From the NCBI GenBank assembly GCA_035687245.1, contig DASRYH010000031.1, positions 1-7,419 on the forward strand: a stretch of DNA of 7,419 bases. Direction: 5' to 3'. The stretch is from DASRYH01 sp035687245. Lineage in GTDB: Bacteria; Actinomycetota; Coriobacteriia; Anaerosomatales; PHET01. This document shows, one piece after another, positions 1 through 7,419 of the stretch. Below the pieces are notes generated by a model. That model was not told the DNA's origin, ran no database searches, and was given only the letters and a program-made list of their open reading frames with translations. A program made the translations under genes and the position numbers. How positions within the stretch are numbered: position 1 is the first letter of the stretch; the number at the start of each line of letters is the position of its first letter.

Positions 1-1158
1 GTCCTTTCGGCGCTGCTGATCTTCACGAACTCGCTCGCTGCTATCTACCTCATCGTGCTGCTCATGGAGACGATGTCGCTGTTCTTCTATCCGGCGCGAA
101 ATGCGCTCATCCCGTATCTGCTCGACGACGAGAACGACATCGCCGCAGCCAACGGACTCGCCTATACGACGCAGCAGGCGGCGATGGTGGTGGGCCTCAC
201 CGCGTCGGGCGCGATAGTCGCAGCGTTCGAGGCCATCGTGCGCTACGTGCTGCGGGTCAACCTGCCGCTCGTCTCGATGATGGTGGGCTTGGCGGCCCCC
301 GCGCTGGTCGGGCCGCGAGCGGGCGTCATCTTGAACACCTTCACGTTCCTCTTCTCGGCAGCGATGGTCGCAACGATTGCCGTCCACGCGAAGGCCAACG
401 AAGATGCCCCGCCGCTCACCCTCAGCTTGCTGGGGCGCGACGCCATCGACTCCTTCCGCTTCCTCGGTGAGCACCAGGAGCTTCGCGGCCTGCTCACGAC
501 GATCTTCATGGCGCTGCTGGGCGGCGGCTCGATCATCTCGGTCGGCCTCGTCTTCGTCTCTGGCCTCGCCGGTGGGATCCCGTTCACGGACAAGTTCCCC
601 GAACTCGCCAAACTCGCAGCCGCGCCTGAGACCTTCATCCTCGTCTTCCTCGCGCTGGGTATGGTCTCCGGAGCGCTTCTCGCGCCGCGCCTCGAGCGGC
701 ACATGTCACTGCAGCTCATGTTCGCCGGCTCGGTCACCGCGTTCGGCACGGGCCTGCTGATGTTTGCCGTTGCCACCCGCTACTGGGAGGCTGCAATCCT
801 CGCGATCGCAGCTGGTGGTGCCGTTGCGATGGTGACCGTGGCGGGCAACACCTACGTCGTGCGCACCGTCGACGACGAGATCCGCGGGCGGGTCTTCACC
901 GCACTCGAGTCGGTCATCCGGGTTGCGCTGCTGATCTCGATGGTCGTCATGTCGCCCCTGGGCGACGGAGTAGCCGCCCTGATTGTCGCGCTCGAGCGGA
1001 GCCTTGGCGGCACGCCCGCCTTTGGCCCGCCCACGGGCGTACGGGTCACGCTCTTCCTCGCCGGTGCTATCGTGCTGTCGGCTGCCGTCTACGCGTGGCG
1101 CACACTCACGTGGCGCAGCATCGACACCGAACCTGTGAAGGAGTCCGGCGATCTCTAA
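1..1158 (+). CDS. MFS-family exporter, 5'-truncated (C-terminal 385 residues)
   Basis: This is an integral membrane transporter of the major facilitator superfamily, probably a drug or metabolite exporter of the MFS_3 (enterobactin-exporter-like) type. The frame is open from base 1, so the true start and the first membrane segments lie outside the window; a GTG at 55 is internal, because hydrophobic helix sequence precedes it. Numbering from base 1, hydrophobic segments lie near residues 1-26, 61-77, 87-102, 108-126, 166-188, 212-228, 237-258, 261-281, 305-320 and 347-366. Family-like motifs are the YPARNALIP stretch (30-38) followed by AAANGL (48-53), and the cytoplasmic EIRGRVFTALES loop (293-304). 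Loops near 81-107, 188-210 and 321-345 look longer than usual. The substrate cannot be read from sequence. The 3' end carries an AAGGAG that probably serves the next gene. The MFS assignment is firm; the subfamily is inferred. Confidence 0.88.
   Translation, partial: VLSALLIFTNSLAAIYLIVLLMETMSLFFYPARNALIPYLLDDENDIAAANGLAYTTQQAAMVVGLTASGAIVAAFEAIVRYVLRVNLPLVSMMVGLAAPALVGPRAGVILNTFTFLFSAAMVATIAVHAKANEDAPPLTLSLLGRDAIDSFRFLGEHQELRGLLTTIFMALLGGGSIISVGLVFVSGLAGGIPFTDKFPELAKLAAAPETFILVFLALGMVSGALLAPRLERHMSLQLMFAGSVTAFGTGLLMFAVATRYWEAAILAIAAGGAVAMVTVAGNTYVVRTVDDEIRGRVFTALESVIRVALLISMVVMSPLGDGVAALIVALERSLGGTPAFGPPTGVRVTLFLAGAIVLSAAVYAWRTLTWRSIDTEPVKESGDL
1138..1143 (+). promoter_or_regulatory. Shine-Dalgarno AAGGAG for the fumarate hydratase subunit
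   Basis: AAGGAG lies inside the last codons of the MFS gene. It is 37 bases before the GTG at 1181, too far to serve it, but exactly 7 bases before an ATC at 1151 that is in frame with the hydratase. No purine-rich site precedes the GTG. The position therefore suggests that translation begins near 1151 rather than at 1181. Confidence 0.5.
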
Positions 1159-1180
1159 GCCGATCCGCATCGATCTTCCC

Positions 1181-1723
1181 GTGAGCCGCGAGCGGCTTGC
1201 CGAGCTGCGCGCCGGCGACGAGGTGCTGCTCTCTGGCCCGGTCTTCACCGCGCGCGATGCCACTCACGAGCGGCTTCTCGCTTCGCTTGCCGAAGGTGCC
1301 GAGCTGCCATTCGGCCTCGAGGGGCACACGCTCTTCTACGCCGGCCCCACGCCGCCCGCTCACGGGCGTCCTGCTGGTTCGGTGGGCCCCACCACCGCCA
1401 AGCGCATGGATGCCGCCACCCCCGCGCTTCTCGAGGCTGGCATCGTGGCGACCATCGGCAAGGGTAGCCGTGCTACGGCTGTCGTGGATGCCTGCCGAAA
1501 GACCGGCAGCGTCTACTTCGCCGCCGTCGGTGGAGCAGCCGCGCTGCTTGCATTGCATGTTGTGGCTGCCGAGACGGTCGCTTGGCCCGAGCTGGGTGCC
1601 GAGGCGCTCGTGAAGATGACGCTCGCCGACTTCCCGGTCTACGTTGCCATCGACACCGCCGGCAACGACCTCTACGCAACCGCGCCCGCCGAATGGCGCG
1701 CCACCCGCGAGGCTGCCTCATGA
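1181..1723 (+). CDS. Fumarate hydratase class I, beta-type (C-terminal domain) subunit
   Basis: This is the C-terminal (swivelling) domain of Fe-S class I fumarase or tartrate dehydratase, which interconverts fumarate and malate (or dehydrates tartrate) with a catalytic alpha partner that holds the [4Fe-4S] cluster. Numbered from GTG 1181, family motifs are LLSGPVFTARDATHERL (16-32), YAGPTPP (53-59), GSVGPTTAKRMD (66-77), GIVATIGKG (87-95), VGGAAAL (116-122), and ELGAEAL followed by DFPVYVAID (137-158). The 180 residues are slightly short for the family. Upstream in-frame codons from 1151 read SKPIRIDLP, which resembles a genuine N-terminus, and a good ribosome site sits 7 bases before the ATC at 1151, so the protein may begin there with a rare AUC. 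The stop overlaps the tmk start (ATGA). No alpha subunit gene is present in the window. The choice between fumarase and another hydro-lyase is not certain. Confidence 0.87.
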   Translation: MSRERLAELRAGDEVLLSGPVFTARDATHERLLASLAEGAELPFGLEGHTLFYAGPTPPAHGRPAGSVGPTTAKRMDAATPALLEAGIVATIGKGSRATAVVDACRKTGSVYFAAVGGAAALLALHVVAAETVAWPELGAEALVKMTLADFPVYVAIDTAGNDLYATAPAEWRATREAAS

Positions 1724-2361
1724 TCGCGCCGGGCGTGTTCATCACCTTCGAGGGCGGGGAGGGGTCGGGTAAGTCGACCCAGCTCAACCGTCTCGGCATG
1801 ATGCTGCAGACGGCGGGCCGCAAGGTGCGCTTGCTTCGCGAGCCCGGTGGCACGCGCCTTGGCGAAGAGGTGCGCGGGCTTCTGCTCGATCCCGCCAACA
1901 GCGGTATGGATTCGCGTGCCGAGCTGCTGCTCTACGAAGCCGCGCGCGCCCAGCTTGTCGCCGAAGTGATTGAACCCGCGCTCGCTGCCGGCGAGATCGT
2001 GATGTGCGACCGCTTCTACGACTCCACCACCGCCTACCAGGGCTACGGCCGCGGCATCACGCTCGACGAGATAGCGGCTCTCAACCGCGCCGCTTCGGCA
2101 GGGCTTCGCCCGGACCGCACGCTCGTCTTCGACGTCGACCCGATGCTGGGTCTCGCGCGTGCCACAGCGGCGCAGGAGGCCGACCGTCTCGAGTCCGAGA
2201 GCCTCGCGTTCCACCACCGCGTCCGCGATGGCTTCCTGGCGATCGCTGCCGCGGAGCCGGAGCGCGTGAAGGTCATCGACGCTACCGGGGATGTCGAGAC
2301 CGTCGGTGGGCTTGTCGCCGCGGCGCTACGCGACCTGCACCTCGTTCCGGACTTGGACTAG
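1720..2361 (+). CDS. tmk: Thymidylate kinase (dTMP kinase)
   Basis: This cytoplasmic enzyme phosphorylates dTMP to dTDP with ATP, an essential step toward dTTP. The product is 213 residues, the usual family length. The P-loop is EGGEGSGKST (11-20), the dTMP-binding stretch is REPGGTRLGEEVR (40-52), the DR motif is CDRFYDSTTAYQGYGRG (96-112), and the LID-type region with ADRLE lies near 147-158. DATG (188-191) is the usual C-terminal adenine-side motif. I chose ATG 1720 because the P-loop then falls at the normal place and a weak GAGG (1709-1712) precedes it by 7 bases. An in-frame ATG at 1582 would add 46 residues with no family similarity, read out of frame from the hydratase gene. The start overlaps the preceding stop as ATGA, which implies translational coupling. 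holB begins 4 bases after its stop. Confidence 0.96.
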   Translation: MIAPGVFITFEGGEGSGKSTQLNRLGMMLQTAGRKVRLLREPGGTRLGEEVRGLLLDPANSGMDSRAELLLYEAARAQLVAEVIEPALAAGEIVMCDRFYDSTTAYQGYGRGITLDEIAALNRAASAGLRPDRTLVFDVDPMLGLARATAAQEADRLESESLAFHHRVRDGFLAIAAAEPERVKVIDATGDVETVGGLVAAALRDLHLVPDLD

Positions 2362-2365
2362 CGGT

Positions 2366-3490
2366 ATGGCGCGCTGTGTGTGGGACGATCTCGTGGGCCA
2401 GTCGGCCGTTGCCGAAGGGCTGCGGATGGCCGTTGAGACCGACAAGGCGTCGCACGCCTACCTGTTCGTCGGCCCTCCGGGTTCGGGCAAGAAGACGGCT
2501 GCCAAGGCACTCGCATGCGCACTGCTGTGCGGTGACAACGGATGCGGCAGCTGCGGCGTGTGCTCCCGCGTAAGGCGCGGAACGCATCCCGACGTCCACG
2601 TGATCGCCCCCGAGGGTGCTGCGGGCTACCTCGCCGAGCAGGCGCGCGAGATCGTGCACGACGTGAGCCTTTCGCCCATCGAGGGTCCCTACAAGTTCTA
2701 CCTTCTCGAATCAGCCGACCTCTTCAACGACTCGGCCGCTAACGCGCTGCTCAAGACGATCGAAGAGCCGCCCGCCGACGTCGTCTTCGTGCTTCTCGCG
2801 CACTCGCTGGAGCCGGTGCCGCCCACGATCGTCTCGCGCTGTCAGATCGTGCGCTTTCGGCGGCTTGCGCCTTCCGAGGCCACCGGTGTGCTCTCGGCGC
2901 AGACGGGCGCATCTGCCGAAGAGGCTGCAGCGGCGCTCTCCGCCGCCGGCGGTGTGGTGGCCCGCGCTCGCGACTTCCTGTCGTCTACGGGTCGCCGGGA
3001 GGCACGCGACCGCATCCTTCGCTCGCTCAAGAACCTCAGCTCGATGGACGAGCTCGACGTGCTCACTGCGGCAAAAGAGCTGCTCGCTGCGGTGAAGGCG
3101 CCCCTCGAGGGGGTCAAGGCGACGCAAGCTGCCGACCTCGAGTCTCGCAGTGACTTCCTTTCGGCGTCGGCAACCAAGAGCGTGGAGGAGCGCAACAAGC
3201 GCGAGCTCACGGCGCGGGAGCGCGAGGGCATTGCCGAGGTGCTCAACGTGGCCGAAAGCTGGCTGCGGGATTGCTTAGTGATATCGCAAGGTGTGGGCGA
3301 TCTGGTGATCAACACGGACGCCCGAGACGCCATGGAAGAGGTCGGCGCGGTGATCACTCCGGCGTCCGCCGCACGCGCCCTTTCGGCTGTTACCCTTGCT
3401 CGCCAGCGCATTTCGTATAATGTGAGCCCCCAGTTGGCTGTAGAAGCCATGCTGTATGACATCCGGGAGGTCTTGCGATGCCCACGGTAG
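2366..3490 (+). CDS. holB: DNA polymerase III subunit delta' (clamp loader)
   Basis: Delta' is part of the clamp-loader complex that places the beta sliding clamp on DNA at the replication fork. The 374-residue product starts with WDDLVGQ (6-12), typical of AAA+ clamp-loader subunits. It has a Walker A-like GPPGSGKKT (36-44), and four zinc-module cysteines at C51, C60, C63 and C66, which match the spacing known for E. coli delta'. It also has a degenerate Walker B, LLESAD (113-118), the sensor-like stretch NDSAANALLKTIEEPP (121-136) and an SRC motif (157-159). Unlike E. coli delta', its P-loop looks intact, as in Gram-positive relatives. The C-terminal part (about 200-374) is poorly conserved helical sequence. 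ATG 2366 is preferred over the in-frame GTG at 2291, which lies deep inside tmk. The tmk-holB-ricT order supports the call. The 3' end overlaps ricT by 13 bases. Confidence 0.94.
   Translation: MARCVWDDLVGQSAVAEGLRMAVETDKASHAYLFVGPPGSGKKTAAKALACALLCGDNGCGSCGVCSRVRRGTHPDVHVIAPEGAAGYLAEQAREIVHDVSLSPIEGPYKFYLLESADLFNDSAANALLKTIEEPPADVVFVLLAHSLEPVPPTIVSRCQIVRFRRLAPSEATGVLSAQTGASAEEAAAALSAAGGVVARARDFLSSTGRREARDRILRSLKNLSSMDELDVLTAAKELLAAVKAPLEGVKATQAADLESRSDFLSASATKSVEERNKRELTAREREGIAEVLNVAESWLRDCLVISQGVGDLVINTDARDAMEEVGAVITPASAARALSAVTLARQRISYNVSPQLAVEAMLYDIREVLRCPR
3416..3421 (+). promoter_or_regulatory. Possible -10 box (TATAAT) of an internal promoter for ricT
   Basis: An exact TATAAT sits in the last part of holB, about 57 bases before the ricT start. 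Such an AT-rich hexamer is uncommon in this GC-rich coding sequence. The -35 side is poor: TTACCC at 3390-3395 leaves a 20-base spacer and TTGCTC at 3396-3401 leaves only 14. The codons (Tyr-Asn) may explain it by chance. Confidence 0.3.
3465..3470 (+). promoter_or_regulatory. Ribosome binding site of ricT (GGGAGG)
   Basis: GGGAGG lies 7 bases before ATG 3478, within the end of holB. It fixes the ricT start at 3478 and makes the 13-base overlap with holB credible. Confidence 0.75.
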
Positions 3491-4680
3491 TGGGAATCCG
3501 GCTCCGGTTCTCGAAGACTCTGTGGTTCGATCCCGCCGGCTCGCTGCCGGTTGAAGGCGACACTGTCATCGTAGAGACCGAGCGAGGTACTGAGCTCGGG
3601 ACGGTCGTTCAGGCTCCGCATGATGTGGAGACTGCCGATCTGCCCGCTGCGCTGAAGCCCGTCGTGCGCGTTGCCGACGAGGTTGACCTCGCACGCATAG
3701 CCGAACTCGAAGAGAAGGAACGCGAGGCGATGCCGGTCTTCCGGCAGCTCGTCGCGGATCACAAGCTCGACATGAAGCCTGTCGACGTCGAGTACCTGTT
3801 CGACGGTGACAAGGTCGTCTTCTACTTCTCCGCCGAAGAGCGCGTGGACTTCCGCGAGCTCGTCAAGGAGCTCGCCAGCCGATTCCGGGCGCGCATCGAC
3901 ATGCGCCAGGTGGGAGTGCGCGACGAGGCCCGTATGGTGGGCGGAATCGGGCACTGTGGCGAGATGCTGTGCTGCGTGCGGTTGGGCGGCGATTTTCAGC
4001 CTGTTTCGATTCGAATGGCCAAAGAGCAAGACTTGCCATTGAACCCCTTGAAAATCTCGGGGCTCTGCGGCAGACTCATGTGCTGTTTGCGCTACGAGTT
4101 CGACGCATACAAGGACTACAAGTCCAGGGCGCCGAAGCGTGGAGCGCTGATTGAAACGCCGGGTGGTGCCGCGAAGGTCACCGAGCTGAACACCCCGCGC
4201 GAGACGGTCAGCATGCGGCTCGAGGACGGAACCAGCGTCACCGTGCCGCTCGCGTCGATGAGCTGCTCGAAGGGCACGGGTTGCCCGTGCTGCGTGAGCA
4301 AGGAAGCCATCGACGAGGCGATGGGACCCGCGATCATCCCGATCTCGGTACCGGAGCCGATTGCGGTGCCCGTTCTTGCCGAAGAGCCGCCAGCCGCCCG
4401 CGAGGGCAGCAGGAAGCGCAGGCGCAGGCGCGGAGGCGGTGGAGGCGGCGAAGGCGAGGGCGAACAGCCCGCAGCCGACAAGCCGGACGAGCCGCAGAAG
4501 GTTGCTCGCAGGCGGCGAGGCGGCGGCGAGAAGCCGGTAGCCGACAAGCCCGCCGGCGAGAAGCCGGCCGAGAAGCCGTCAGGCGAGGCATCTTCGGCAG
4601 AGGCTGGCGAGAAGCCAGCGCGTTCGGGCAGACGGCGCAGGCGCCGCAGGCCCGGCGGTGGCGGGGCAAAGGCCGAGTAG
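3478..4680 (+). CDS. ricT: PSP1-domain protein, RicT/YaaT-like, with arginine-rich C-terminal extension
   Basis: RicT (YaaT) of Bacillus subtilis works with RicA and RicF in a cytoplasmic Fe-S complex that aids RNase Y-dependent mRNA maturation and affects competence, sporulation and biofilm formation. Whether that role holds here is inference. The conserved core covers about residues 1-275. An N-terminal beta-rich part (VVGIRLRFSKTLWF, 4-17) leads into the PSP1 region. Next come the cysteine motifs GHCGEMLCC (158-166) and GLCGRLMCCLRYE (195-207), plus a third cluster at C263, C269, C271 and C272. After a Pro/Val-rich linker (285-305) the last 90 residues are low complexity, with three arginine blocks, glycine runs and EKP/DKP repeats. 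The B. subtilis protein is about 275 residues, so the tail is an addition. GGGAGG lies 7 bases before the ATG. The neighbours tmk and holB fit the usual order. The family call is firm. Confidence 0.93.
   Translation: MPTVVGIRLRFSKTLWFDPAGSLPVEGDTVIVETERGTELGTVVQAPHDVETADLPAALKPVVRVADEVDLARIAELEEKEREAMPVFRQLVADHKLDMKPVDVEYLFDGDKVVFYFSAEERVDFRELVKELASRFRARIDMRQVGVRDEARMVGGIGHCGEMLCCVRLGGDFQPVSIRMAKEQDLPLNPLKISGLCGRLMCCLRYEFDAYKDYKSRAPKRGALIETPGGAAKVTELNTPRETVSMRLEDGTSVTVPLASMSCSKGTGCPCCVSKEAIDEAMGPAIIPISVPEPIAVPVLAEEPPAAREGSRKRRRRRGGGGGGEGEGEQPAADKPDEPQKVARRRRGGGEKPVADKPAGEKPAEKPSGEASSAEAGEKPARSGRRRRRRRPGGGGAKAE
4408..4677 (+). repeat. Low-complexity Arg/Gly/EKP-rich tail region of ricT
   Basis: Residues 311-400 of the PSP1 protein contain the blocks RKRRRRRGGGGGGEGEGE, RRRRGGGEKP and GRRRRRRRPGGGG. 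They are spaced by imperfect EKP or DKP units encoded by near-identical GGCGAGAAGCC-type DNA. The segment is strongly basic in its arginine blocks and is predicted by eye to be disordered. Such tails occur on actinobacterial RNA-binding proteins, so a nucleic-acid-binding role is a reasonable guess. Confidence 0.8.
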
Positions 4681-4702
4681 GCCTCGCACGACAAGTGAAT
4701 AT

Positions 4703-4778
4703 GCCGACGTAGCTCAGCTGGTAGAGCAGCGCACTCGTAATGCGCAGGTCAGCGGTTCGAATCCGCTCGTCGGCTCCA
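4703..4778 (+). tRNA. tRNA-Thr (anticodon CGU), CCA encoded
   Basis: This 76-base gene folds into a complete cloverleaf. The acceptor stem is GCCGACG with CGTCGGC (4703-4709/4768-4774), and the D stem is GCTC with GAGC. The anticodon stem GCGCA/TGCGC encloses the loop CTCGTAA, and the T stem AGCGG/CCGCT encloses TTCGAAT. The discriminator is T and CCA is encoded. The anticodon CGT at 4736-4738 reads the threonine codon ACG, a frequent codon in this GC-rich window. It starts 22 bases after the ricT stop with no clear promoter of its own, so it may be processed from the upstream transcript. Confidence 0.97.
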
Positions 4779-4788
4779 CTGAACTTCG

Positions 4789-4816
4789 GGGGGTAGGTCC
4801 ATACGGGCCTGCCCCC
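4789..4816 (+). terminator. Strong hairpin downstream of tRNA-Thr, probable terminator
   Basis: The arms GGGGGTAGGTCC and GGGCCTGCCCCC pair over 12 base pairs (two of them G-U) around an ATAC loop. It begins 10 bases after the tRNA. The following bases, TCTGTGTATG, are only moderately T-rich, so it is an imperfect intrinsic terminator, as is common in GC-rich genomes. It would end the transcript of the ricT-tRNA block before the protease gene. Confidence 0.6.
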
Positions 4817-4825
4817 TCTGTGTAT

Positions 4826-4843
4826 GCCGGGCACGTGCTCGGC
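4826..4843 (+). promoter_or_regulatory. 18-base near-perfect palindrome upstream of the protease gene
   Basis: GCCGgGCACGTGCtCGGC is an inverted repeat with a single mismatched pair (lower case) and a CACGTG core. It lies between the terminator hairpin and the protease gene, 92 bases before that ATG. It could be an operator for a dimeric regulator, or in RNA a second 7-bp hairpin with an ACGT loop that helps termination. No clear -35/-10 pair was found nearby. Function is unknown. Confidence 0.35.
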
Positions 4844-4924
4844 CGAATGGGTTCGCAGCATTGCATGTGGGAACCGCTGGGCGGACGATGGGGTAGATAG
4901 TGCTTCGAGGGGGACGCGAGAATC

Positions 4925-4928
4925 GGAG
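4925..4928 (+). promoter_or_regulatory. Ribosome binding site of the S8 protease (GGAG)
   Basis: GGAG is followed by a 7-base spacer to ATG 4936. The encoded N-terminus is a textbook signal peptide, so this start is well supported. Confidence 0.65.
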
Positions 4929-4935
4929 TGAGACG

Positions 4936-7419
<2,484 letters not shown>

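Noticed and set aside
1582..1719. 46-residue upstream extension of tmk
   Set aside because: It reads the hydratase gene in another frame and has no kinase similarity; ATG 1720 gives the normal length.
2842..4029. 395-residue minus-strand open frame
   Set aside because: It lies opposite the conserved holB and ricT genes, has no recognisable domain and arises from the lack of stops in GC-rich antisense sequence.
4116..4694. 192-residue minus-strand open frame rich in Pro, Ser and Arg
   Set aside because: It is a mirror of the ricT low-complexity tail; its composition follows from the repeats on the other strand.
4750..4879. Nine-base complement between the tRNA T arm (CAGCGGTTC) and 4871-4879 (GAACCGCTG)
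   Set aside because: It is too short to show a tRNA remnant, an attachment site or a T-box; chance is likely in GC-rich sequence.
4844..4935. Possible riboswitch or promoter in the protease leader
   Set aside because: No known riboswitch core was recognised. TTGCAT (4861) and TAGATA (4894) are 27 bases apart, too far for a standard promoter.

Overview
The window comes from a high-GC bacterium. Codon third positions are mostly G or C, and GTG and overlapping starts are used. The gene order tmk - holB - ricT (PSP1 family) is typical of Gram-positive lineages. With the high GC and the style of the secreted protease, it suggests an actinobacterial, perhaps Coriobacteriia-like, organism. That placement is inference, not something the sequence proves. 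All convincing genes are on the + strand.

Bases 1-4680 are a tightly packed run of five genes that probably form one transcription unit. They are the 3' part of an MFS exporter, a class I fumarate hydratase beta-type subunit, thymidylate kinase (tmk), DNA polymerase III delta' (holB) and a RicT/YaaT-like PSP1 protein with a long arginine-rich tail. Junctions are overlapping or nearly so: ATGA between the hydratase and tmk, 4 bases between tmk and holB, and a 13-base overlap between holB and ricT. tmk supplies dTDP for DNA synthesis and holB is part of the clamp loader, so the core of the run serves replication. The exporter and the hydratase look like passengers. An exact TATAAT box near the end of holB may give ricT its own promoter.

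Bases 4703-4778 encode tRNA-Thr with anticodon CGU and an encoded CCA end. A strong GC-rich hairpin (probable terminator) and an 18-base near-perfect palindrome follow, and together they separate the upstream block from the next gene.

Bases 4936-7419 are the 5' part (828 codons, no stop reached) of a secreted subtilisin-family (S8) protease. It has a signal peptide, a propeptide, a complete Asp/His/Ser triad, a beta-sandwich-like insert of about 170 residues placed just before the catalytic serine, two carboxypeptidase-regulatory-like repeats and the start of another C-terminal module. It is the largest gene in the window and runs off the right edge.

No CRISPR array, insertion sequence, phage gene or clearly new multi-gene system was found. 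The points most worth a second look are a possible AUC start codon for the hydratase, the domain inserted in the protease catalytic unit, and the arginine-rich tail on RicT.
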